Part shown: one piece after another, positions 45,413 through 55,700 of the stretch
Layout: each line of letters starts with the position of its first letter
Position numbering within the stretch: the first letter of the stretch is position 1
Assembly: GCA_037447655.1 (NCBI GenBank)
Contig: JBBHKE010003178.1
Location: forward strand, 1 to 64,000
Length of the DNA stretch: 64,000 bases
DNA from: Zygnema cylindricum
Lineage: Eukaryota; Streptophyta; Zygnematophyceae; Zygnematales; Zygnemataceae
Reading direction: 5' to 3'
Notes under the pieces: model-generated
Seen by the model: only the letters and a program-made list of their open reading frames with translations
Told to the model about the DNA's origin: nothing
Database searches by the model: none
Position numbers and translations under genes: made by a program

Positions 45413-46360
45413 CTTGAACTTGTCAAGGCCAATGTGACGTCGAAATAATTTGTGTGACATCAACACTGACAGATAAACAATGTCCATGTGACGACGCTTT
45501 TCAAATTTACGGTAGTTCTGTATCTTTCATTCTAGTCTCCTTATCCCTGGTTGGAGGGTTTTACACTTTTACGGTTTTACTGCCGCCGCCGTATTTCTCG
45601 CAGTTTATGAACTAGAACTTTAACAGTGACTGGCTCACAGTTCTAACTGAATTGAAACTGATCACCGACGGCCATTCCATTTTATGCGTTACGAGCCATG
45701 TGACGACGCGTAACAATTTTTGCGTATTTTTTATTTGTGTCGTTCTCACTTCTCAGCCGTATTCATCTTTCGATTTAGGGTTTCGTTTTTTCATCCTTCC
45801 CTACGCCAGTTTGCGCTTCTTCTGGTTCTGTACTATGGATCCATTTTCTCTCCTCCTTTCCATGCCTAATATCTGTAAACCCTAGTTTCTGTCTCGTTGA
45901 AGATCCAATACGCACCTTATTTCTCCCTTCTCTCTCCTTCGCTCTCCCTCTCCTCTCCTATTTTTCCCCTTCCTTTTTTTCTCTTTTCACAGAATTAGGG
46001 TTGTCAACCTTTCACTTCAACATCGCCCTTTTTCTTTCCAATCAGCCAATACTTGAAAAAGATTTAGTCCGTTCTCCTCTTCCCTTCCCTCTCCTCTCCT
46101 CCTTCCTCTCCTCTTCTCCTCTCCTCCTTCACTCTCTCCTCCCCTCTCTCCTCCCCTATCCTGTCCTGCTTCCTTCTCCTCCTCTAGGTTGGAAACCCTA
46201 AATCTCTTTCCTTCTCCCCTCTCCCCCTCCAACTCCCCCTTCCCTCCTCTCCCCTCTCCCCTTCCCTCTCCCTTCCCTCTACTCCTTTAGGTGGAAATCC
46301 CTTAAAGCCATAGAAAACCAGCATCCTCCCGTCTCCTGTCTCCTCGCCGCTTTCCTTTAA
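45413..46360 (+). promoter_or_regulatory. SmB promoter and 5' leader region (copy 2)
   Basis: This precedes the SmB start codon and is duplicated at 38122-41356. It ends in a CT-rich leader (45915-46290). Short frames in it (about 45652-45885 and 46001-46201) also occur in copy 1, but I regard them as noncoding. The transcription start cannot be fixed; a leader intron ending at TTTTCACAG (about 45990) is possible. Confidence 0.6.
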
Positions 46361-46495
46361 CCCTAGCCCCAAACCCTAACCCTAAACCCTAACCCTTACC
46401 CTAAACCCTTACCCTAAACCCAAACCTTTAGCCTTAAACCCTAACCTGAAACCCTAACCTGAAATCTTAACCCCAAACCCTAACCCTAAAAACTC
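46361..46495 (+). repeat. Degenerate telomere-type repeats (CCCTAAA/CCCTAA)
   Basis: About 17 units of CCCTAAACC-like sequence lie immediately before the SmB start codon and exactly beyond the point where the leader duplication ends. The mix of CCCTAAA and CCCTAA with substitutions shows that it is interstitial. Confidence 0.9.
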
Positions 46496-46501
46496 GCCAC
46501 C

Positions 46502-47669
46502 ATGTCGATGTCCAAATCCTCCAAGATGCTGCAGTACATAAACTACCGGATGCGCGTCACCATAACTGACGGCCGTCAGTTAGTCGGCAAGTTTATGGCC
46601 TTCGATCGTCACATGAACCTCGTCCTCGGAGACTGCGAGGAATTCCGTACACTCCCTCCCAAAAAACTCTCTAAAGCCCCAAACACTCCCCAGGAAGTAC
46701 GAGAGGAGAGGAGGACCCTCGGTCTCCTTCTTCTCCGAGGAGAAGAAGTCGTCTCTCTCACCGTCGAAGGTCCTCCTCCTCAGGAAGAGTCTCGGAGTAG
46801 TAAAACAGGGGTGCAGGGTTCAGGGGGACCAGGGGTAGGGAGAGCGGCAGGGAGAGGAGTCGTAACCGTTCCTTTGGGTCAAGCTCAACCGGGATTGGCC
46901 GGACCGGTGAGGGGGTTAGGAGGACCTGTACCTTCCATGATGCAACCAATGGGGAATATGGGAAGGGGAGGAGGGGTGGGAGGAGGACCGCAGTTAAGTG
47001 CGCCAGCTGTCACTTATCCAGGAGGGGTGGCACCTGTCAGTTTTGGACCGCCGGGAGGGGTGGGAGGAGGAGGGGGAGGAGGAGGAGGGGGGGGGGGGGG
47101 AGGAGCCTGGAGGGGCAGGAGGGGTAGGAGGAGGACCGGGAGGAGCAGGAGGACCTGGAGGAGGAGGTGGTGGAGGAGGAGGAGGAGGGATGGGAGGAGG
47201 AATGGGAGGAATGGGTGGAGGAATGGGAGGGATGGGAGGGATGGGAGGAGGACTGATGGGAAGAGGAGGAGGGATGCCGGGAGGTCCTCCAGGACCGCCA
47301 CCTGGAGTACGACCCATGGGTCCCCCGGGAACCAATCAGGGACCGCCAGGTGGCATGTACGGACCTCCTCCTCCTCGTCCGGGAATGCCTCCACCGCCAC
47401 CTGGCATGATGGGAGGAGTGCCACCTGGCATGCCTCCCCCTCAATACCAAAGAGGAGGACCGATGGGAGGACAAATGGGAGGACAAATGGGGGGACCAAT
47501 GGGAGGGCCGCAAATGATGAGAGGACCCCCTATGGGAGTGCCAGGTGGCGGGAGGGGAATGCCGCCAGCTGGCATGATGGGAGGGCCGCCTCGACCGGGG
47601 ATGCCGCCGCCGCCACCTGGCATGTACGGACCAGGACCAGGGAGGCCGACAGGACCGCCGCAGCAGTGA
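46502..47669 (+). CDS. SmB: Small nuclear ribonucleoprotein SmB/B' (frame change in a G14 run)
   Basis: The ATG sits in a strong context (GCCACCATGT). The Sm fold occupies about residues 1-85: Sm1 [19 protein letters not shown] and [14 protein letters not shown], Sm2 [20 protein letters not shown]. Conserved [10 protein letters not shown] and [13 protein letters not shown] follow. SmB is part of the seven-member Sm ring on U1, U2, U4 and U5 snRNAs in the spliceosome. The frame from 46502 passes into Arg-rich nonsense after the 14-G run at 47087-47100. The expected Gly/Met/Pro-rich tail (GMPPPPPGM repeats, ending GRPTGPPQQ at 47669) is in the next frame. One extra G, or two missing, explains this. 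It may be a sequencing or assembly slip. A 27-residue sub-terminal glycine block is itself unusually long. No intron interrupts the coding region. Confidence 0.92.
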
Positions 47670-48115
47670 GAGGGAGAGAGGGAGAGAGAAAGAGGTGAAC
47701 TAAAGGTGAGAATGAAGTGAGAAGGAGAGAGAGGGAGAGAGAGGGAGAGAGATGAAGAGAGGGGGAGAGACAGAGCGATATGAATGAAAGGTGAGAAAAA
47801 ATGAAAAGGTGAGAAAAAAATGAGAAGGTGAGAGGGGAAGTGATATGGAGAGAGAGAAAAAGAGGGGGAGATTGGGGGAGAGAGGGAGTGAGAGGGAGAT
47901 GAATGAAAGGTGAGAATGTAATGAGAGGGGAGGGAGAGGGAGAGAGATGAATGAAAAGTAAGAAATGAATGAAAGGTGAGAATGATAGAAGGAGAGATCG
48001 AAAGGAGGGAGAGAAAGGTGAGAGAGAGGTTGGAGGGTGGAGGGAAAGAAATGGAGTGAGAGGGGAGAAGAAATGGGAGAGAGATGGGGAGCGAGGGAGA
48101 GAGAGTAAAAACAGT
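47670..48115. repeat. GA-rich tract downstream of SmB
   Basis: GAGAGGGAGA and GAATGAAAGGTGAGAA units start right after the stop codon and probably form the 3' untranslated region. Confidence 0.9.
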
Positions 48116-48485
48116 GAACAAAAAAAAACAAATTCCCACCAGTTTCAAGCAGTTTGTAGTATTTGAATGAGAGCTGTTAGAAAATGATAGCGACTACTTT
48201 TAATTTTCCTTTATCGATGCCAAAACCCTAAAAATATCTAAAAATATATCTCCTCGTCCAATGGTGAGACTAAATGAGTCTGTGATGGATTTCATTTTTT
48301 TGTTTTTTGTTTTTGTTCCTTTTTTTTGTTCTTTTTTTTTGTGTGATGAAGTTTTATCGATGGTGAGTCTAAAGCTTGGTATTGAGGGAGGCAACTAATC
48401 ATAGTTCGAACCATAGGTTAAATATTTGAAAAACCGAAAACTGTCAGAAACACTATATTTTGTTACCCAGTAAAATACGCATGAA
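48116..48485. other. Spacer between GA tracts, no gene seen
   Basis: AT-rich, with a poly-T/GTTTTTG stretch at 48295-48340. Confidence 0.5.
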
Positions 48486-49536
48486 ACACAATGAGAAAGA
48501 GAGAAAAAAGAGGAAGGGAGGGAGGGAGAGGGAGGGAGGGAGGGAGGGGGAGAGGGAGAGGTAGGGAGAGGGAGGGAGGGAGGGAGAGGGAGGGAGAGGG
48601 AGGGAGGGAGGGAGAGGGAGGGAGGGGGAGGGAAGAGGGAGGTAGGGAGAGGGAGGGAGAGGGAGGAAAACGCAATAAGAAAGAGAAAAAAGAGGAAGGG
48701 AGGGAGGGAGAGGGAGGGAGTGGGAGGAAAACACAATGAGAAAGAGAAAAAAGAGGGAGGGAGGGAGGGAGAGGGAGGGAGGGAGGGAGAGGGAGGGAGA
48801 GAGGGAGAGGGAGGAAAACACAATGAAAAAGAGAAAAAAGAGGGAGGGGGGGAGAGGGAGGGAGAGGGAGGGAGAGGGAGGGAGAGGGAGAGAGGGAGAG
48901 GGAGGGAGATAGAGGGGGAGGGGGAGGGAGAGGGAGGAAGAGGGAGGGAGAGTGAGGGAGATGGAGGGAGAGGGAGAGGGAGGGAGAGGGAGGGATAGGC
49001 AGGGGAAGGGAGGGAGAGGGAGGGAGAGGGTGGGGGAGGGAGAGGGAGGGAGAGGGAGAGGGAGGAAGGGAGAGGTAGAGGGAGGGAGGGAGAGGGAGAG
49101 GGAGGGGGAGGGAGGGGGAGGGAGGGAGAGGTAGGGAGAGGGAGGGGGAGGGAGGGAGAGGGAAAAGGGAGAGGGAGGGAGGGTGAGGGAGGGGGAGGGA
49201 GAGGGAGGGAGAGGGAGGGAGAAAGAGGAAGAGGGAAGGAAAGGGAGGGAGAGGGAAGAGGGAGGGGGAGGGAGGGAGGGAAAGGGAGAGGGAGGGAGGG
49301 AGAGGGAGGGGAAGGGGGGGAGAGGGGGGGGGAGGGAGGGAGAGGGAGGGGAAGGGAGGGAGAGGGAGAGGAAGGGAGAGGGCGGGAGAGGGAAGGAGAC
49401 AGGGCGAGGGAGAGTGAGGGAGAGCGAGGGAGAGCAAGGGAGAGGGAGGGGAGGGAGGGGGAGGGAGAGGGAGGGGAGGGAGGGGGAGGGAGAGGGAGGG
49501 GTGGAGAGGGAGAGAGGGCGAGGGAGAGAGAAAAGA
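48486..49536. repeat. GGGA-rich tract, 1.05 kb
   Basis: (GGGA)n with an embedded larger unit AAAACACAATGAGAAAGAGA occurring at about 48485, 48668 (variant), 48727 and 48817, so the tract has a higher-order repeat. Long frames on either strand are repeat artefacts. Confidence 0.95.
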
Positions 49537-49542
49537 GATTAT

Positions 49543-49700
49543 TACATCGTGACTCGCTGTTCGAGTTGATGCTTTTTTCATCATTTAAAATATATTTTCT
49601 CCGTGCACACTTCCGAGGCCCTCGAGATCTCTGTGGCCAAAACCATTTGGCCCTTCCACAACTGCAAGTGCGAGCTTCACCGGGGGAAAAAATAGTGCAC
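49543..49700. mobile_element. Left half of a palindromic MITE (decayed)
   Basis: TTACATCGTGACTCGCTGTTC then CATTTAAAATATATTTTCTCCGTGCACACTT. The right half is replaced by GGCCCTCGAGATC sequence. Confidence 0.55.
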
Positions 49701-49953
49701 GTATTAGCTTATTTTTTTATTTTTGTTTTTTCGTCTTCAAACTCGTCATTCTAGGTGCATACTTGTAGGATAGTTGATCTGACCGTTTCGATGGAAGAAA
49801 ACCCTAAAAATTCCTAAAAAACCCTAAAAAGGAAATTCTAGGAGTGTGTACGGAGAAAAGAAAGTGGTTAAAAAAACTTAAAAAAAATCTAAAAACCCTA
49901 AGAAATCCTAAAAAACCTTTAAAAAGAAACTCTTGAAAGAAAATCATTGGAGC
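49701..49953. other. CCTAAAAA-rich spacer
   Basis: Repeats of AACCCTAAAAA and AAATCCTAAAAAACC at 49800-49925 and a GTACGGAGAAAAGAAAGTGG MITE-like piece. No gene seen. Confidence 0.5.
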
Positions 49954-50173
49954 TACACCGTGAATCACTATTTGTGTTAATGATTTTTTTGCCGCTTAAA
50001 ACATCTTTTCTCCTTACGCACTTGTCGGATTGTGAATTTGAAGGTTGTTTTTGAAAGGTAGGATTCTCAATTTTCGGTTGGCGTTCTCAAATTGAAAATC
50101 AGACAAATGTTTAGGGAGAAAAATGTTTTAAGTGACAGATAGGTTATTAACACATATAGCGATATGCGGTGTA
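49954..50173. mobile_element. Palindromic MITE, well-preserved copy
   Basis: TACACCGTGAATCACTATTT at the left and CGATATGCGGTGTA at the right. The internal GCCGCTTAAAACATC / GTTTTAAGTGAC and CGGATTGTG / CAGACAAAT arms are inverted. Confidence 0.85.
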
Positions 50174-50464
50174 GTGACGATAAACATTGTGTTGTGTTTG
50201 GAGAGAACAATTTTTAGTGTTTCCCACAATAACGAAAAATAATGTTTCCAATTTTTTTCTCACATCGAACCAGTCGTTCAAATGTAGAGAAGCAATTATA
50301 AGCCTTAAATGTTGTTACCACACACTATTTTCGTGTTGTCGAGGTATAATGCTTGATATTGGATTGGGTAGCCACATAGAATTTCCAACAAATATATGTA
50401 TAAATATTATAAGTATTATAATATAAATATATTAATATAATGATTCTGTACATTTGAATTTCTT
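50174..50464. other. Spacer, no gene seen
   Basis: AT-rich DNA between the MITE and the reverse-transcriptase-type ORF. Confidence 0.5.
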
Positions 50465-51634
50465 GTGAATCGTTTATCATGGTTAATAACACTATTAAAA
50501 TGGGTTGTCGCTGCTATTAAATCCCAGCTTCTTGAGGTGCTTCCTTCCAATTCTTCGCGTGCACGCTTCCTGTCTTGTGGCGGACCTGGCTCTAGAGCTT
50601 GGCTATTGGCTGTCCCTATCTTATCCACTTTTCGTTTCACCCCGGCTCAGTTCACGACGGCCTTTAGATTCCGGCTTGGCCTCCCTCACCCACCTTTGCT
50701 TGGCTCACTTGTTTACTCATGTGGCCACGTTCTCGAGCCCGACAACGACCATTTGTTTTGTTGCTCACACGGGGGCGAGTTAATCCAGGCGCACGACACG
50801 ATTCGAGACACCATCGCTACTATCGCTTCAGCGGGGGGATTTTCGGATCGTCGGGAGGTCTCTCACATTATTCCTTCGCGTCGAATTGATCTTGTATTAC
50901 TTAATGGTGCGCGTTGTACATTTGGTGACATTGTTGTGGCGAACCCTACCTCAACTACAGTCGTCAACCAAGCGGCTCGGCATGTGGGAGTGGCTGCCCG
51001 TGACGCGGCTAAAAAGAAAGAGCGTGATTATGTCCATCGCGATGCTATGGATGGCTTCATTCCGATGGCGGTCGAGATATTTGGTTGTTTGGGTGTGGCT
51101 TTGGATGAGTTTTTCCGTACTAGTGGTCGGCGCTCGTTCGAGAGGCGGGGACCTGGGAGCCCTTCTATTTCAGTCCTTACTTCATTTTTTTCGTCAACGC
51201 TTTTCCCTGGCCCTACAACGGGTGTTGGCTTCTATATTACTTCGATCGTCTATTACCGTTATGGATCGACGGCGTGTTACGGAACTTCCTCCTCGTGCTC
51301 CTCCGGGATTCGGGGATCTACGTGGTTGCTTTCGGTAGATTTTAAGTTATGTTAAGGGTTTTTTTTTGGTTTTTGTTTTTTTTTTTTACGGGTTAGATTT
51401 TTCCTTTGATGATTTGCTTGCTGGGCTTTGTTTTTTTTGGGTATTTTTGATTTCCCTGCCATCCTTTCGTATTTTTGTTAGTTTTGCTTTGATTTTCTAT
51501 TTTGTTTATTCCCTTGTCATGTGGTTCTTTCAGTTTTAGAAATGCTACTTCATTTTGTTCCCATGGACTTAGATGGTTTACCATCGCGCTTTTTAATAAA
51601 GTCGGCCCTTTTTTTTCGTTAATAACACTACTTT
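50465..51634 (+). pseudogene. C-terminal part of a non-LTR reverse transcriptase-type ORF
   Basis: The 296-residue frame 50465-51355 shows GSRAWLLAVP, FRFRLGLPHPP, then a Cys/His cluster (CGHVLEPDNDHLFCCSHGGE), AHDTIRDTIA and RIDLVLL...FGDIVVANPT. It ends with AKKKERDY and EIFGCLGVALDEF, after which the frame slips near 51150. This domain order is the C-terminal region of a class of non-LTR retrotransposon polyproteins common in algae and protists. The RT core itself is absent, so the copy is 5'-truncated. The 3' tail (TTAGATGGTTTACCATCGCG, TTTAATAAAG) is shared with the relic at 35140-35275. GC content is above the surroundings. Element E inserted in the tail. Confidence 0.65.
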
Positions 51635-51639
51635 GATAT

Positions 51640-52645
51640 TGCAATTCTGTGTCACCTATTGAACGGCAAAATTCAGGAAGCCTCTAGATAGTTTTTGACT
51701 AACCCTTCTTCAGCTAGGATCACAGATGCCCAACTAGGTAAACAACCAATCTGAGTGCACCCCTGTGCAACCTGGACTCCTCTGAGTCCGCAGCAAATGA
51801 AATCACTGAAAACGCCCAACCAGGCAATTAGTTATCAAATGGCAAAGATGCCAAAATATATACGAGCTCATTCGGAGAGAGACCGCTACCTCCTAAATCT
51901 CCTAAGTCCTAAACCCTTCTCACAACCCCTATCTACTGATGTACGAACCAATCAGAGAATTGTAAAGCACAGAAAGGCATTGTGGCTTCTGTACTTTTTG
52001 TACGGTCTGTGTATGACTCGGCTATTGAGCGGACGCCTGTCTCCTTCGGACTTGTCCCCATGCTCTTCGGGATTCCCGCTTCCAAATATTATCTTGCCAC
52101 GTGGCGCCAGATCATGTTATGCCCAAAAACTGCCAAAATGACCATTCCGGGATCTCGGCGATGATGCGTGCCGTTGGATCCAAATCGGCTTTAAATGGTA
52201 GCAGTTGAAAATCAATGTCAGGTAAATTTGTTTCGTGCGGTTTCATGTTCGCACTATATTTCATTTTGTTACTATGTTACTTATCCGTGATTCCGTTAAT
52301 CTGATTAGTGATCTCTAACATGTTTAAATACTCATCACACCCCATGTACTCTAACAGACTTCAATGACAGATTGGCTAAACCTAACGGCTACGCCTCGCT
52401 CTTCCGGTCAGAGGTTCGAGTCTAGTTGACTCAACCTTTTTGATAGGAGTCACTTATGCTATTTCTTCTGTCGTGCCTAAGGAGCCAAGCCAGCCATGGC
52501 TCCACCACCCTCTCTTTCCTTCAGTGACTACAACAAGTTGGGGGATAGAGAGAAGAGGTGGAGGCAAAATGCTTGCGCTTTTCTTTTCTATTTTTACTAA
52601 ACTATTCAGACCTAGAAAATCTTTTATTAATCTAATAATTCAACA
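51640..52645 (-). mobile_element. 3' LTR of copia element E
   Basis: 1006 bp from TGTTGAATTATTAG (at 52645) to ...ACACAGAATTGCA (at 51640). The polypurine tract (reverse complement AAAATAAGAGGAG) lies inside it at about 52646-52660. Flank GATAT at 51635-51639. Confidence 0.88.
52365..52438 (+). promoter_or_regulatory. tRNA-like module in E 3' LTR (antisense)
   Basis: TTGGCTAAACCTAACGG gives the A-box-like part. The B box GGTTCGAGTCT is at 52413-52423. Confidence 0.55.
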
Positions 52646-52708
52646 CTCCTCTTATTTTCTAGTCTAATTTAAGCTTTTCTCTTAGTCCACACTTCTCTCT
52701 ACAATATT

Positions 52709-55700
52709 TCAATATTTGGGTGAGGGAATAGGATTGGTCATCATATCAGCAATCATTTCTCCATCTGGTTTATACACAAGACTCACAATTTTGTTTTCGA
52801 CCTTTTCTCTCACAAAACTCAGCCTTATGTCCATGTGTTTAGCTTTGAAATGATGTTTTGGATTGGCTGCAATTGCAATTGCAGCCTGATTATCACAGAA
52901 GACTTCATGCACCCCTTTCTTCATGTACCCCAATTCTTGCAGCAAAGACTTTACCCATATCAATTCTTTCACAGTTGAACAAGAGGCCATGTTCTTAGCC
53001 TTCATAGTGGATTGAGCAACCACAATTTTTTGCTTGCTACTCCAACAGCAAGCGCCTTCCCCCACATACAATACATACCCAGATGTGCATCTTCTCATAG
53101 GTGCATCTCTATAACCGACTTCACTCCTAGTGGTGATGCCAGTGTGCTCCCCTCCCAAATGCAATTATAATTCCCTTGTACTCACCAGATATCTCATGAC
53201 TTTCTTTGCTGCCTCCCAATCTCTCTTTCTAGGATCATTAAGACCCTCCCAAATGCAGTTATAATACCCTTGTACCCACCTAATATCTCATGACTCTCTT
53301 TGCTGCCTCCCAGTCTCTCTTTCTAGGATCATTAAGACTCCTACAGAGAACTCCAACTGTAGCCGTTATGTCCGGCCTAGTGCAGTTAATAAAGTAGATT
53401 AAACTTCCTACAACCTGCTTGTAAGGAATAGACTTCATAAATTGTCTTTCTTCGGGACTCATCTGATCATCTAAGATTATCACTCCTTCTCCTACACTCC
53501 CATCACTTGTTTTCTTCAAGTCCATGGGAGTGGTACAACTGTTTGCCTTTTCCATTTGGAATTTCTCGAGCATATTCCCTTTAGCTTATTTTTGAGTAAG
53601 GGTGATAATCCTTTTCCTCCTATCTCTTTCCATTTGTTTTCCGAAGATGTATTTTGCCTCTCCTAGATCCTTCATATCATATCTGCTTCTAAGATCTTTC
53701 TTTAACTCATTGATCTTTTCCATAGATTTACTTAACACCAGCAAGTCATCCACATAATTTGCAACGAAAATAACACTATTCTCATCCTCAAACATATAAA
53801 TAGAATGGTGTGAACTGATTCGCATATATCCCAGGCTGGTTTTTAACTCATCAAGTTTCTTATTCCATTGGGTGGGATCCTGTTTAAGTCCATTTAAGGA
53901 CATTATAAGTCTGCAGACTTTGCTCTCTTCACCTTTCTCTACAAATCCTTCTGGTTGCCTCAAAAATATTTCTTCCTCTAGTTCACCATAGAGCAAGGTG
54001 GTCTTAATATCCATCTGGTGTATTTCCATGTCTTCCGCTGCCGCTAGACTACGGAGAATCCTTACTGATGGGAACCGTACCGCAAGAGCAAAGGTCTCTT
54101 CATAATCTATCCCTTTCTTTTGAGTGAACCCCTTTGCTACCAACCGAGTCTTATATCTTTCAATGGTATTATTTGGGTTGAGTTTCAATTTAAACACCCA
54201 TTAGAACCCGATCGGTTTTCTGGTTGGAGGGCATTCCACTAGTTCCCACGTATTTGCTTCCATTATAGATGCCATTTCATCATTTATGGCTCTAACCCAT
54301 CTATCCTTCTCTGGACTGTCCATTGCCTCTGAGTATGACTAAGGCTCATCAGGGTGAGACAGCTTAGTTACCTTGTGAGCGGCTTGTCTTTCCTACAACC
54401 TTTTGTTGCTCTTTCGTCCTCCTTCAAAGTCTGAAGCTGGGAAGGAGGAAAGTCTCGGGTTCCTCCTCACTATCTCATCAGCTCGCCTATCCATGGAAGT
54501 CGGTTCCATCTCCTCCTTTTTGTGTCTCCTCGAAGTGTGCACGGATCTGGGCAGATTCCGGTTTATCTCCTTCATCGTGGATCTCTCCTCAATCCGCAAT
54601 CACGTTTTCACTCATGTCTCTTCTTAGAAGATCCGAGTCTTCCTCACCCTCGGACTCGAAGCTGATTTTATCGTTTTGGTGTATTTGAAAAAGGTCAAAT
54701 GACTTCCCTTTATTCATGCCAACTAGATGCTTTACCTGAATGATATCTTGTTTAGCTAAGTCATAAACTCTATATCCCTTGACATCCTCATTATATCCCA
54801 CAAAATATCCCGGTTTCCCTTTAGCATCTAATTTCTTGTTCTTCCTATCTGTGTCAAGACTGTAAACTTGACTACCGAATACTTTCCGGTGAGAAATATT
54901 TTGTTTCCTTCCAACCCATCTCTCATAAGGTGTCATTCCTTTCACTGCTGAGATAAGGACTCTATTCTTGATGTAGTTGGCACAGATCATGGCCTCAGCC
55001 CAAAACGTTTTTCCTATCCTTTTGTCGGCCAACATACTACATACATTGTCTCCTAGAGTCTTGCTCAACCTCTCAGCTACCTCATTTTGTTTTCTGGATT
55101 ATAGGCTACAATTTTTTGATGCTGAACTCCCTCCTCTCTCAGATATTCCTCAAACTCGTTAGAGGTATATTCTCCCTCATTGTCACTTTTTATTCTCTTA
55201 ATGGGGGTTCCGTGCAACTTCTCATTCTAGGCTTTATATTATTTGAAGTAAGTTGGTACTTCAGACTCTGTTTTTAGGAAGTACACTCCTGAGTATCTAG
55301 ACTAGTCATCACTAATTGTCATCATGAACCTCTTACCTCCTACCGAAAGTACTTTTGTTGGTCCCTAGATATCCGTGTGGACCAGATCTAGTACTTTCTC
55401 ACCTTTGAATGTGGTTGTTTTGAAAAATGGAAGTCTGTGAGCCTTACCTTGGGCACAACCAATACAATCATCCACCATTTGATTATCCCCAAACAGAATG
55501 CCTTCTACTACACCAAGTTTCTTCATTTCCCTCAGCCTATCAAAGTGCACATGCCCCAACCGCTTATGCCAATTCATTAAGTTTGGGACATGCATTCTTC
55601 TTTTCATTACTTAGGCTAAGCTTAAACATTCCTTGGCTACCCTTATCTGCTGTGAAGTAGGCTTCATCCCCATACTTAGCTGTAAAGACTCCTTTTCTAG

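Noticed and set aside
46361-46495. A chromosome end
   Set aside because: The telomere-like array is short, degenerate and flanked by a gene.
47101-47698. Arg-rich C-terminus of the 398-codon frame starting at 46502
   Set aside because: The other frame gives the Gly/Met/Pro tail known for SmB, so the Arg-rich reading is probably a frame artefact (kept as a finding because of the G14 run).
46994-48148. Minus-strand Pro-rich frames opposite SmB
   Set aside because: They are antisense shadows of the SmB tail and the GA tract.
48395-49584. A 373-codon minus-strand frame and its companions
   Set aside because: Same cause: GGGA/CCCT repeats without stops. No motif, no splice context.
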